A DNA stretch of 64,000 nucleotides, from the NCBI GenBank assembly GCA_907164885.2, contig OU015490.1:231740741-231804740 (forward strand). Direction: 5' to 3'. How positions within the stretch are numbered: the first letter of the stretch is position 1; each line of letters begins with the position of its first letter. The notes below the pieces were generated by a model, which worked only from the letters and a program-made list of their open reading frames with translations, was not told the origin of the DNA and made no database searches. The stretch is from Dolomedes plantarius. Lineage: Eukaryota > Arthropoda > Arachnida > Araneae > Dolomedidae. This document shows positions 35,525 to 47,594 of the stretch, one piece after another. Position numbers and translations under genes: made by a program.

Positions 35525-36094
35525 TTGGAACACCAGCAGGCGCGAGTGGCACAAAGTGTAACGTCTATTTCAACCTTGATTATTCCTTTTGTAATAAGCC
35601 TTTTTTTTAATTGAAAATAATAATTCTGCGTTTCATTTCAAGATATAAAATGTTTTTAATATTGAGATATATTTATAATTAAATGCAAAGAATGCAGATA
35701 CAATCGCCTTATTTCAAAACTGTCCGGCTTATTGGATCTAAGCACAGGTTTCGAATTGATTCCTATTATGTCCAAAAACCTAAAAAAAACAATGAGTTTG
35801 ACCCTCTTCGTGATATGCAGGCTACCGTGTAATAGCTGCACATTTTTTCGGCTACATCAACTACTGCTTTTGTCGTATTGTAATCTAATATAATCGCTGT
35901 TTCACGTCGGTTAAATCACAATTAACAATGAATGGAAAGGAATACAAGGGTCAGAAACTCAGGCCTGTATGAGAAAGGGTGTAGCAATAACTACAAACTG
36001 CTTAGAATATTCAAACCTTACATGTAAAAACAAACCATTCAAAATTGCGAAAATGTTGCACTTTGTACATGGGCGCGCCCGCTGAAGGGTTAAC
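35525..36094 (-). mobile_element. piggyBac-like relic
   Basis: The ends share inverted-repeat-like blocks: CAGC.GGCGCG and ACAAAGTG.AAC at about 35535-35562, with the complement at about 36057-36090. The right end abuts TTAA at 36091-36094. On the minus strand, DYNTTKAVVDVAEKMCSYYT followed by a frame change and VFFRFLDIIGINSK is the C-terminal part of a piggyBac transposase. Everything else is lost. Confidence 0.6.
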
Positions 36095-37615
36095 AATAAA
36101 ATCCTCAGCTGTGATTTTTTCTTTTGATTTTGGTTATTGTGATGGGTATCCAAAAAAGGGCTACATCCGAAGTTTTATTTGACTTAAATGGCAATAAAAT
36201 CCTTTACATTCAGCGTATTATAATTAATTTCATTACGTCATTGCTACGGAAAAAAACCTGTGTAGAATGAAATTATACCTCTTTCTCCAGATTTCATTTG
36301 TTACTACGCCCCCCAAAAATATTCCAAAACATACTCTGTAGAAAGTAAACTTAGTGGAGGATTATCTTATTTTATTGTAAATGTCAACGTTTCTAAACAA
36401 CAGTCAGAAACTAGCTTAAGTACAAATTTAAATATTTTTTTCCTCCTTTATTTTTTGCGATCTAAATTTCTTTTTAAATCCTTAGAAGCAATTGTCAACT
36501 GCAATTACTTTTAAATTTTATGTTAAAGTCATCTCGACAGTTAAGGTATTATCATTATAGAGAAACCTTCCTAACTCAAAATTATTTTTTCGACTCTAAA
36601 TTCTATTTTTCAGCAAGCTAACGAAAATTGACCCTCAAAACCTTTCTCTCAAAATTGGTAATAAATGTTCACGTTTATCAACAGTAGGTAGGCCCTATTC
36701 TAATGACTTTACAGTCTTCAGTTGCCTTTTTCGCTTGATTATATCTAACCTAGGTCTGTTTCTAAAGTCTGAGAAGAATGGGTTAGCGATAATTAGTCCT
36801 TTTTTTATTTCTGTGTTAAAATGATCTTGTTAGTAAAAGTCTTGACGTTATTGAAATACCTATATAGCTCATAATTATTCCCCTTTCTTTAGGTTCGTTC
36901 TAAAGACGTTTTAGTTTCTATTTTCCTTAACGGCACATAAAGTCCTCCTAAATAACTTTCTTTAAAAATGTAGAAGGAAATGTACACGGATTTAATCTGT
37001 AGAAAATACCTAATTTGCTGAAGATTTTGATTTAATTTCTTTATTAATTATCACATGATTCTGATCAAATAGTGTGTCTAAAGCTTTAGATATAGACCTT
37101 ACATGTCTCCCGATTTCTGAGTTGTTAAAATCTGTTTTGTCAGTAAAACATTAAGTTCTCGGGCAATCACACACACACACACTCCAAACTGTAAATGTTA
37201 ACATTAGAAACACGTATGGGAAGTTTCTTCTTTATGACAAAGTATCTTCTTTTCTTCTCGATTTATCCCCAAACTTAGCTGCCGATTTCTCTGAAGCGAA
37301 GGAAGTATTGTTCAGTGCTCTGTCTAACTTTAAAACTAAATCTAAATCCTCAGTAATGGGCAACTGTAAGCTGACATTTTTATCGAACAATTGACGATAA
37401 TACCTCTTGCGTATAGAATCTCTGGGGACCTTTTCAATGGCTACATTAGAAAGGAGACATAATAGGACGTCTTTTTTTCCCTTTCTACCATTATTTGTAG
37501 AGATCCAGACATACTCCTGAATTCACTTTTTAAAATTGTTTCAAGAATCATGCGTTTACCATTTAAATCTCCCTTTTTTTCAGGTTGCAATTAATTTATC
37601 TAGATTCCAGGAAAG
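36095..37615. other. Intergenic, nothing recognised
   Basis: About 1.5 kb of AT-rich sequence with a (CA)8 run near 37168. No frame, splice-like structure or repeat family was recognised. Confidence 0.4.
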
Positions 37616-37842
37616 GGCCGTGGCGGCCTTGTGGTACAGCGTGCTGGTTTTCGGTGCTGAGGGTGCTCAGATCGAATCCTGGCGAAGCGCCACTAAAACG
37701 CCTCCGTTTGTGTCGCCCCTTTCATAGGGGGCAATAATGGTCTGCCTATATGGCACCCCCATAATAAAATGGCCAGCAAAACTGCGGTGAATCATAGGTG
37801 TCTTTGCGACAAGTGCCTCCGCATTGGGAAAAAAAAATATTC
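37616..37842 (+). repeat. tRNA-derived SINE (family 1)
   Basis: Aligns with the head of the SINE at 931: GTGGTACAGCGTGCTGGTTT, GATCGAATCCTGGCG, TCATAGGGGGC, GTGCCTCCGCAT, then an A run. The 3' body is absent. Confidence 0.7.
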
Positions 37843-37966
37843 CAGAAAATCATCCTGGTTTGGTTTGAAGCTACCCCACGCATATCACCATCCTTAGATT
37901 ATTTTTGTATAATTGTATTGTCTTGAGCATTATTGAACCCCACTGAGTTATAGTCCTTTCCGTAAG

Positions 37967-37970
<4 letters not shown>

Positions 37971-38037
<67 letters not shown>
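37971..38037. repeat. (TA)n microsatellite
   Basis: Abuts the left end of the Tc1-like fragment at 38038. Confidence 0.95.
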
Positions 38038-38038
<1 letters not shown>

Positions 38039-39083
38039 TCTGTCACAAAAAATATATGAACCCACAGGAAATCGAGCTACTATCACGAAACTTGGCAGGA
38101 ATGCAGTCTGGTAACAGATATGCAAATTATTAAAATTTCGACTAAAATGAGACAAGGGTAAACGAGCTATGCGCATATGAGATGCGGAGCTGGGATATTT
38201 TAAAAGCATGATTACTCGTGCCATAGGGTTATTTAAACAAATCTGTCGACTTGAATGGACGGTATTGTGACTAGAGATGCCTCTGAGACATAAACAGTAA
38301 CAGTACGAACAATTCTCGGACTTTGAGAGAGGGCATATGGTAGGCCTCAGACAAGCAGGTTGGTCGAACAGGCATATCGGCTACCACCTCGGTCCGAGCG
38401 ATATGGTAGTTGCTCAGTGTTGGCAAGAATGGATCACGGAAGGGATAGTCTACCGTCGCGGATGGTAAGGGCGTTCCAGGAACACAAACGCGCTCGAGGA
38501 TCGCGCAATCATAAGAGTGGCCACGTCCGCACCAACAACGTCGCTAGAATCGATTAGGTTCGACGCCATTTACCACTTTCCAGACATCCGGTGGTATCAA
38601 GGGAAACAATTCGAAGACGACTGGCCGACACAGATATAAGGAGCCGACGACCATTAAGACGTCTACCACTGACCCCACATCATACGCAGTGTCGATTGGA
38701 TTTTTGCCGACCTCGGGCGAACTGGAGTATGACCGACTGGAGGCGTGTGATCTTCAGCGATGATTCCCGATTCAGTCTTGATGCTGATGACCAGCGTATA
38801 CACGTGTGGAGCCAGCTAGGCCACCGTTACGATCCGTCATTTGTTGTCGAGAGGCATACGGCGATTACACAAGGTGTGACAGTGTGGGGAGCGATTTGTT
38901 GGGACACACGATCACCTTTAGTTGTCAATCAACGCACTTTGACGGCACGCAGTTACGTGGACGAGATTTTAACGCCAGTTTTACTGCCTATGCTATCAAG
39001 TCGAGCAGCTGCCATTTATCTGCAAGACAACGCTCTTCCACATACTGCGCGACTCTCCCAACAATGTCTTCAAGGATGACTGG

Positions 39084-39086
<3 letters not shown>
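38038..39086 (+). mobile_element. Tc1-like transposon, 3'-truncated
   Basis: A left end CTCTGTCACAAAAAATATAT next to TA and a transposase frame on the + strand, cut at about 39080 where a (TA)n run (39087-39143) begins. No right terminal repeat is found. The transposase is closest to that at 1817-2866, though the end sequences differ. Confidence 0.75.
38277..39079 (+). pseudogene. Tc1-like transposase, truncated
   Basis: Starts MPLRHK, then a stop, QYEQFSDFERGHMVGLRQAG (helix-turn-helix region), frame changes in 38370-38590, then VSRETIRRRLADTDIRSRRP, IFSDDSRFSLDADDQ (first Asp), VTVWGAICWDTRSPLV and LQDNALPHTARLSQQCLQ (second Asp; NARPH is usual). It ends before the catalytic Glu because the element is cut there. 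Inactive. Confidence 0.85.
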
Positions 39087-39143
<57 letters not shown>

Positions 39144-39149
<6 letters not shown>

Positions 39150-39851
39150 GGTTCAGCAAGGACCCCCACGAGTCCTTACTGAATCCTAAGTAGCTGTCAA
39201 AGGGAGTATATCTTTTACATAGAACAACAAAAATAAAACTTGTGTTTAGTTTTTGTCGTTACGCTTAGAATTCTTGAAGCTTTTCTAATTATAAATTTGT
39301 GAATTACATTCCCATTATACTCCTAAAATTTTACATTAACGTGACAAAGTACTTAACGGAGGCTCACATTCATATTCCAGTCGCGAATGGATATCCCTGT
39401 TTGTATCCTACTTAATAGTTCGTGCGTAATATCAACCCGTCGGAAGCTTTTATAATAAAGAAGCTATTAAATTTGAACTTATCTGGACACATATTCTAAA
39501 TATATTCATGACAGAAAAAAAATAAAATTCCTAAACTTGTAATTACTAACGTTTTTAATTCGGCAAACGAATGTTAAAATAAATAAATAATTATTTAAAT
39601 ATTCCCTTGAAAAGGCAATTAACGACATGAGGGACCTCCAGCCTCGATTTTTAAAAATATTCAATTCTTAACTCTATATACACAATGAGAATAAATAATA
39701 TTCCGTTTTACTACATTGAACACATTTAGAATTCAAAATAAGGATGTTTTGGCAGAATAATTCTTGTTTTCAAAACTTTTTATCAAAAATGTTAGCATTT
39801 TTGAAGGTGCCCCATGAGCTTTCCATATCATTTGAAAACTTTACATTTTTT
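39144..39851. other. Intergenic, nothing recognised
   Basis: AT-rich sequence without a convincing gene or repeat. Confidence 0.4.
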
Positions 39852-40026
39852 AATGGTTTGGTTTGTGGGTGATTCGGTCTACTTTTAGCTACACGAGGGA
39901 TAATTAGACCGGGACCTACAGTTTAATGCTAATTCCGAACTGATATAAACATTTATGCCAGGAGAGGGACTCGAACCCACGAAATATGAACCGAAAGCTA
40001 GCAACCTAGCCATTCGGCCCTCCCCT
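39852..40026 (-). repeat. tRNA-derived SINE, family 2
   Basis: Same layout as 28031-28212: GGTTTGGTTT start, CTACACGAGGG.TAATTAGACC, and GACTCGAACCCACGAA, the reverse complement of a tRNA B box. Confidence 0.6.
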
Positions 40027-40097
40027 GAGCCCTGCAATTTTTAATGAGTTTACTATATATGTGTATATATATATATATGTATATATGTATATATATA

Positions 40098-40750
40098 CAG
40101 GGTGTCCAGCGAAGATGTCCCTGATTTTAAAATGAAAAATCTCGAAAACAAAGATCTGTAGAAGAATGCGACAAACGGTATATTTATCGTGAAATCTGTA
40201 AGAATTTTATATACTAATTTTCGAAATAGTTACAAAAGCTGCCAAAAGATGGCGCTGTTAGCCAAATTTACTGCAATTTACTGGCGCAGGTATGGATTGG
40301 TCTCCATATTCGCCGGACCTGAGTCCTTGTGACTATTTTTTGTGGAGCACAATAAAAGATACTGTCTACAGGACCCATCCCACCATGCTGGGCGAGCTTC
40401 AGTCGGCGAACTGTTGGGCAGCAGAATAGATTTCTGTTGAGACACTACAGTGTGATGGCAAATTTTATTGATCGTTTGCGTCACTTCCGTACAGCGAATG
40501 GTTGACATTTTGAAAGGATTGTGATGTAGTGATTGCAAAGACTGCTTGCAAAGCATACGAGTTTATTTATGCATGCTGATAGGAGTTGTAGAACGCTATC
40601 TGTTAGCAGCTTTTGTAACTATTTCGAAAATTAGTGTATACAATTCTTGCAGCTTTCACGATAAAAATACCGTTTGTTGCATTCCTCTACAGATCGTTGT
40701 TTTCGAGATTTTCCCTTTTGAAATCAGGGACTTCTTCGCTAGATACCCTG
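40098..40750 (+). mobile_element. mariner-like deletion derivative
   Basis: Long inverted repeats of about 150 bp (CAGGGTGTCCAGCGAAGA at the left and its near-complement at the right) flanked by TA at 40096-40097 and 40751-40752. Between them, about 40285-40530, lies only the C-terminal end of a transposase. The length is 653 bp. TA-rich sequence lies on both sides. Confidence 0.82.
40285..40530 (+). pseudogene. mariner-type transposase, C-terminal fragment
   Basis: Translation gives MDWSPYSPDLSPCDYFLWST then VYRTHPTMLGELQ, the last catalytic block of mariner-type enzymes (Asp after SPC, in place of Glu), followed by a decayed C-terminus. The N-terminal and central parts are deleted. Confidence 0.75.
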
Positions 40751-40774
40751 TATATATATATAAATATATATATA

Positions 40775-41634
<860 letters not shown>

Positions 41635-42539
41635 TTTTTTAATAAGTTTGTTTTTTAATAAATATGTCATAAATCTATTTTTAGTCTGCCTGTTATGTTT
41701 TATGCTTTTTTTGTTTTTACTTTATTTCATGATCTTTAAATTGAAAAATATGTGTGATTTCAAAAAATAATATACAGTTTTGTGACAAACTCGTTAAATA
41801 ACATCCCTGAGAAATTTAGAAGAAATCAAAAAATATTGAATGCGCACGGAGCATTTTGAAAGTATTTTTTGGAGCATTTCGTAAGAATTTACCATTTTTG
41901 AAGAATTTTTTGAAAACAGGTTTTAAAATTCCACCAAATACTTATTTGTGAATTTTATGTGTCTTCAATGTAATAAAAACTAATATTTGTCATTGTCATT
42001 TTGATCACTCTCATTACTCTCATTCTCATATTATTCTCTCTCATAAAATATTGAAAATTAAAAAAAGAGGAGTTGAATGTTCCTTTCCCTTTAAGCTCCA
42101 ACATATCAGTAAATGTAATTTTATTTTCACTTCGAAACTTAGATTAAGGCCTCATTTAAAATAAAAAACATTATAGATAATTTATCGTATATAACATCCA
42201 GAATGCGTTTGATGGATGATGGACATAGCTGACTTTAAATAATAATTATGACTGCCACGGAGCAAATATTGAGTGGTTTCTAGATTCTAATAATGTTACT
42301 TAAAATGTTACAGCATGCGAATGTTTATAAATACATTGTTGTAAATTCAATTCCTCTTAATAACGAGATATATAAAAAGAAATTTTAATCTTTGTATTTC
42401 TAATGTTAATACCGATTATTTCTTAATTCTGGAAGAAAGACAAAAGTATGCTACTAATGAATAGAATAAGTATATTTGGTATGTTTCCTTCAAGAAGCTT
42501 ATTTAGATCATTAGCTGAAAGTAACACCCTCTAAAGCCC
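41635..42539. other. Intergenic region upstream of gene 1
   Basis: No gene recognised. A CTCTCATTACTCTCATTCTC-type microsatellite lies near 42007-42040. Confidence 0.4.
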
Positions 42540-42572
42540 TTAATCTCTTTCTGATATTTGATCAAAATAGAT
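42540..42572 (+). promoter_or_regulatory. Upstream block shared by the two secreted-protein genes
   Basis: TTAATCTCTT, then CTGATATTTGATCA, about 150 bp before the TATA box. A similar block (TTAATCTCTT, CTCAGTATTTTATCAG) lies about 190 bp before the TATA box of gene 2. It may be a conserved enhancer element or residual homology from duplication. Confidence 0.4.
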
Positions 42573-42689
42573 ATTCCACCATTCGATGGACCTTTATTTC
42601 CTTTAGATTTGTTATATGTTTAAATGACTTGGCATTCAAACTTCTCATTGGTGCAAAGAAGTAAATTTTCCTTTCTGATGTAACAAGGC

Positions 42690-42721
42690 TATAAAAGTGA
42701 GTTCCCAAGTATTTTGATTCA
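42690..42721 (+). promoter_or_regulatory. Core promoter of gene 1 (TATA and initiator)
   Basis: TATAAAAG at 42690-42697 and an initiator-like TTCAGAA whose A at 42721 lies 31 bp downstream. The spacing is ideal for a TATA promoter, and the same arrangement precedes gene 2. Confidence 0.65.
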
Positions 42722-42774
42722 GAACCTCGACAAAAGAGCATTTGGGTACATTAGAAAAACAATAAATTTTGAAG
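42721..42774 (+). other. Non-coding first exon of gene 1 (predicted)
   Basis: About 54 nt from the predicted start site to a GT donor at 42775. It contains TACATTAGAAAA, also present in the first exon of gene 2. The donor (GAAG/GTTGAT) is only fair, so the exact 3' edge is uncertain. Confidence 0.5.
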
Positions 42775-43107
42775 GTTGATGATTGTTATTTTTTCTATAT
42801 AGTAAATTGAGCATTTTATTTTATTTTATTATTTTTTAGATTCAATGTAGTTATTTTGATAGCATACAAGTTTTGATTTAGACGGGATTTTTATATTTTA
42901 TTTGCTAGTAATTATATATATTTTATGCTTTAAAAATTGCATTATGAAGTTATTGCTTCTTTATCATTTTATTATGTTTGCATACGACAGAGTATATCTT
43001 AATTTTTACTTTGCATTATGCTCGGAAAAAAATGTCTAACTTTTATATTATACAATTGTGAATCCAGAATAGTGATAAAAATTTGAATTTTTTTTTATAT
43101 ATTGATA

Positions 43108-43894
43108 CTAGCTGAAAACCTGCACTTCGCTACGGAGTACATTCAAAGTAAAAACATCGGTGAATGTATGCAATTAATGCCAATATATATATAATAAATA
43201 CGACGATCAATGTATATAATTGATGTAAAATATATATATATTTATAAAAAAATCGTAAGGGATATTTTTATAGACAAAATAATGTAGAAGAAGATATTCA
43301 AATTAAATCTAATATAAAGAATACTAAAGAATATTGTACAGTTAATATAGTACAGTTTCTAGAACATTTCTTTTACTGTATTTTAATATTTTTTTGGATA
43401 ATGTCCAATCGTCTGCCGCATTAGCAAGAAAAAAAAATTATTTTTTGTCTATTTAGATTTTATGCACGTGACGATAAATTTATTTCAAGTACCAGAAAAA
43501 GAAGTCACGTGATCAGCATTTAATAAATTAAATTCTAAAAATTAATCTTTAAAAATTCACCAAAAATCAGGAAATGAAGGTAAAGATTCGAAAAAGATTT
43601 CATTTTAAAGGAATTTTTATGATCTTTCTCGTGATATAAATTTTATAACCCTCAAAGTATTATTTTAAATGCAAACTTAAAAAAAGTAAAAAAACAGCTT
43701 AAAAATTTAATTTAAAAAAATCTAAGAAGAATTTTTCAAAAATCTCTCTTAGTGCACCCCTACACTATAAGAAGAATCGCCATGCAAAATTTCAGCCCTT
43801 TAGGTCCAGCGGTTTGGTCTGTGCGTTGTATGTCAGTCAGTCAGTGAATGAATGAATGAATGAGTCAGTTACGGAACTGTTTTATATATATAGA
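43108..43894 (-). mobile_element. Non-autonomous Helitron, family 1 (copy 4), in the intron of gene 1
   Basis: Complete in reverse orientation: CTAG at 43108-43111 (3' end) after a host A, and TC (read on the minus strand) at 43893-43894 before a host T. 787 bp, about 60% of the intron length. Very close to the copy at 59657-60448. Confidence 0.85.
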
Positions 43895-44082
43895 TGACTA
43901 AAGATATCACAAAATCTTGCATTTTATGTTATCTGTTATAAAATGTCGTGTGTATATATTCATTAAATTAATTGTCATTATTTTGGATTTAAATGGCATT
44001 AGAAGAATGTTGTAATCCTCTGTATTTGTTGGTAGTAAACATTTGAGATCATGTTCTTATTTATGTTTATTTCCTTTTAGCA

Positions 44083-44781
44083 ATGGTTTCTTCACGGAAA
44101 GTCGTCATATTCACTCTCTGCTTGATATTAGCGATTTCTGTAACCACCACAGCTGGACACTTGTTTCATAGGAGACAAAGCGAACTGGCTTCACTTCTGG
44201 CAGCTGGCGTCTTGACTCTTCTTTTCGTAAATAGTGCTAGGGGAGTACAATCATTTGGACATGGAGGTCATGGTCATTCATTAGCACAACCAGGTCATTC
44301 ATTAGCACAACCAAACCTCGGCAATACGTTCTCACATGGATTTCCTAATCTCGGTCACGGGCTGTCCCATGGTTTTGGAATTCCAGGACACGGGCTCTTA
44401 CACCCTTTTCATCATCTTCATCCTGGGTTATTTCAAGGACTTACAAATTACGGGCATGCTCACCTCTTTGGAAACAATGGACATGGTCAAATTTTTCAGG
44501 GCGCACAACAAGGCCATAATGCCGGAGTTCTCCCTCACATCCAAGGCGGATTAAGCCACGGCATCATCGGAGGACATCACACACCACTCAACGGTTTGCA
44601 TCTTGGTAATTATAACAATATTATTGGAGGTCAGAAACAAATTCCAGGTTTCGGATTTTCCAAACAAGGACCCATTCCTACCCTTGGAGGGCATAATTCT
44701 CTTTTAGGTCTAGGAAGTACGCCTGTGCTTTTCGAAGAGTTGCCTCTGAATGAAGCTGGAAATATTTTTATCGGTATTTAA
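44083..44781 (+). CDS. Secreted His/Gly-rich repeat protein, gene 1 (232 aa)
   Basis: The ATG lies two bases after a strong acceptor (TTTATTTCCTTTTAG, AG at 44079-44080), so the CDS is in the second exon. Residues 1-25 are a signal peptide (MVSSRKVVIFTLCLILAISV then TTTAG). Next comes HRR at 29-31 and a hydrophobic LASLLAAGVLTLLFV at 35-49. The rest is rich in Gly and His: a doubled GHSLAQP, GHGLSHGFGIPGHGL, HPFHHLHPG, GGHHTPLNG, ending NEAGNIFIGI. It has no cysteine-rich fold or known domain. The first 54 residues resemble gene 2 in spacing and motif. I infer an exported structural, coating or gland-secreted protein. Silk-associated, cuticular or haemocyte peptide roles are all possible and cannot be told apart here. 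Confidence 0.82.
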   Translation: MVSSRKVVIFTLCLILAISVTTTAGHLFHRRQSELASLLAAGVLTLLFVNSARGVQSFGHGGHGHSLAQPGHSLAQPNLGNTFSHGFPNLGHGLSHGFGIPGHGLLHPFHHLHPGLFQGLTNYGHAHLFGNNGHGQIFQGAQQGHNAGVLPHIQGGLSHGIIGGHHTPLNGLHLGNYNNIIGGQKQIPGFGFSKQGPIPTLGGHNSLLGLGSTPVLFEELPLNEAGNIFIGI

Positions 44782-45682
44782 ATTCAAATAATAAACTTAG
44801 TTTATACTGTATTATATTAATCGTATCATTGTATAATACTTCATAGCCATGTAAATATGCATTTCATATCTATATATATGTAAATATATATTTTTCTTTT
44901 TAAAATAAAATGTTCATCTCTGAATTTTTTGTGAATTTTTGCATATGTATTCTGCATATGTAAGCTGGAAATATTTTTATCGGTATTTGAAGTAAAATAA
45001 TAAGCTCAGTTAATAGTGTATTATATTAATCGAATCATTGTATAATACTTCATAGCCAAGTAAATATACATTTTATAACTGTATGTATTTGTAAATATAT
45101 TTTATTATTTTTTAAAATAAAATGTTCCTCTCTAAATTTTCTGTGAAATTTTGCATATGTATTCTGCATATATAACATGGAAATCTTTTTATCGGTATTT
45201 AAATTAAAATAATAAGCTCAGTTAATACTGTATCATTTTACACATATCACTGTATAATACTTCATAGCCAAATAAATATATATTTATTATATATAATCAT
45301 AAATATATATTTATTATAATTATATATAATCATAAATATATATTTATTATAATTATATATAATCATAGCCAAATAAATATATAACTGTATGTATTTGCAA
45401 ATATATTTTTTCTGTTTAAAATAAAATGTTCATCTCTGAATTTTCTGGGAATGTTTGCATATCTATTCTGCATATGTAACCTTGAAATTTTTTTATCGGA
45501 ATTTAAATTCAAATAACAAGCTCAATTAATACTGTATTATATTAACCATATCATTGTATATACTTCATAGCCATGTAAATATACATTTTATAAATGCATG
45601 TATTTGTAAATATATATTTTTCTTTTTAAAATAAAACTTTCATCGCTGGAATTTCTGAGAATTTTTGCATATGTATTCTTAA
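44754..45682 (+). repeat. Tandem repeats of the 3' end of gene 1
   Basis: The last seven codons or so (GGAAATATTTTTATCGG, TATTTAA), the 3' UTR and the AAAATAAAATGTTC poly(A) signal region are repeated in tandem about four times. The copies begin at about 44754, 44963, 45175 and 45480. The first two periods are about 210 bp. The third copy is longer because of an inserted roughly 35-bp AT-rich triplication near 45285-45370. Each copy keeps the terminal-codon block and an AATAAA. Confidence 0.85.
44904..44912 (+). promoter_or_regulatory. Poly(A) signal of gene 1
   Basis: AAATAAAATGTTC about 125 bp after the stop codon. Equivalent signals recur in the downstream repeat copies near 45115, 45420 and 45627, so several ends are possible. 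Confidence 0.6.
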
Positions 45683-45749
45683 ATATAAATAAAAATAATC
45701 AAACTGTAACAAAAACCGCAAAAAGGAAATTTGTAATTAATACATTTGG

Positions 45750-46335
45750 TTATAATTTTTTTCTTTTATTATGTTCAATGAATTAAAATGTGATTAACAT
45801 TAAAAATGTAAAATAATATTGAAGTATAAGAATCTAAAAAATAATAAAATCATAAGTAATCTGCCTAAAATCAGTATTATTAATTAAGACTAACTTTTTT
45901 TCTAAAAAAAGGGTAAATTATTCTAAACACTTTCGTATAAAATTGTATCATGAAAATATGCTTTTAATCATTTAATATTTCATTACCTAACGTTTTCTTG
46001 ACGAAAGAGAAACCTATGAGTGAAGACTGTCAAGTAAATAATCACACTGTCATAATTTTTTTCATAATTTTTAACATAAAAAATGTGAAATAATATTGAA
46101 GTATAAAAATCTAAATAATGAAATCAGTAGTAATCTGCCTGAAATCAGTATTATTAATTAAGACAAACTTTTTTTCCTAAATGACGGTAATTAATTCTAA
46201 GTATTTCCGTATAAAATTGTATCATGAAAATATGATTTTAATCATTTAATATTTCATTACCTAACGTTTTCTTGACGAAATAGAAACCTATCAGTGAAGA
46301 CTGCCAAGTAAAAAAATTACACTTTCATACTTTTT
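45750..46335. repeat. Tandem duplication, about 277 bp, two copies
   Basis: Copy A at about 45750-46045 and copy B at about 46046-46335 share long blocks (AATATTGAAGTATA, AATCAGTATTATTAATTAAG, AAATTGTATCATGAAAATAT, CATTACCTAACGTTTTCTTG). They differ at many bases. No coding potential. Confidence 0.8.
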
Positions 46336-46564
46336 TTTATAAAAATCATTCAAAGAACACAAATTCTTCTTCCAAATGTAGCTTTATTGTTTTAAGTGGC
46401 TACCTGCTAATAGAAAGTTCTCAGGTCCTGTCGTAGCAAAATATCGTTAGAAAGACATCTGATAGTTAAACTATATTGCCGGAATTCTTCTATCAACTAG
46501 AAGTTTCCAGGTATAAGGAAAGCACTGATTTTTCTATATTTCCATTTCTCACATGAAGGTCATA

Positions 46565-46785
46565 TTTGAATAGTGGTCCAACTCCATTCTTGTTCATTTT
46601 AAGATGCAGAACCTTAAAGTCTAAAGAGTGCTGACAAATGACTGCTGAAGTCTGATTTGTAATGCCCTCTGTTGGCAGAATAAATAAGCTGGATGTGTAC
46701 TAGTTTAAAAATAAGACAGAAATGACTTGTATGAAAGTGAGGTTAACTTCATTTTTTTAAAAGTGGAGTTGGACCACTATTCAAA
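46565..46785. mobile_element. MITE with TA target (221 bp)
   Basis: Perfect inverted repeats of about 22 bp (TTTGAATAGTGGTCCAACTC and its complement) flanked by TA on both sides (46563-46564, 46786-46787), as for Tc1/mariner-derived MITEs. No protein. Confidence 0.75.
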
Positions 46786-47414
46786 TAAGTCCTTCACATT
46801 ATATCCATCTGTTGGTCAATGGCATAGGATAAAGGTTTGATCATTATGTTCATTCTTTGATTTTATTTGAAAATGCAAATTTTTTTCAAAATTTTTACTT
46901 ACATCATATGTTTGACTAATGGTCCATAATCGTTCTGTCCAATGTTTGGATGCCTTAGTAACAACGCCTTAGTTAGCTGAAAGGCCGGGGACAAACCCGA
47001 GTTTCCGAAACTGAAGACTAGCGTTTTGTCAACTCAACTAAGATATAATGAACTCTCTTTTCATTCCTTCAATTGATCAGAAGTTACTGGGGATATATTC
47101 AGCATTCTTGAAAAAATAGAAAACATTCTACTAAATTTTTTTGGCAGATAATACTTGTATTTGCCATTTTCTTCAAAAGAAAGGATAATTTGTGTAAAGA
47201 AAACCATTGGATATAAAACTTTCTTCTGTCTCAAAGAGAGTTAAATTGATTTGAAAATTCCTTTGCTTTTCAAAGTATCCGTGGCTCAAGCTCTGGCCTT
47301 TGAAAAAAAAGGCTTCATTCATGCAATAAAGTGTTTTAATTTATCTAAATAATCCCTTTTTAGATTTTTATGTTTTTATAGCTGTACATCCAAAGAACAA
47401 GATATATAGTCAAA
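46786..47414. other. Intergenic with a tRNA-like relic
   Basis: Near 46955-47035 a reverse-strand stretch (GGGACAAACCCGAG and neighbours) resembles a decayed tRNA/SINE head. Nothing else is recognised. Confidence 0.35.
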
Positions 47415-47514
47415 CTAGCTGAAAACCCGCACTTCACTACGGAGTACATTCAAATTAAATACAACGATCAATGTGTGCAATTAATGCCAAAAAAATAAAT
47501 AAATAAATAAATAA

Positions 47515-47594
<80 letters not shown>

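Noticed and set aside
44336..44554. Second frame inside gene 1
   Set aside because: It is a shadow frame of the His/Gly-rich CDS with no start context or homology of its own.
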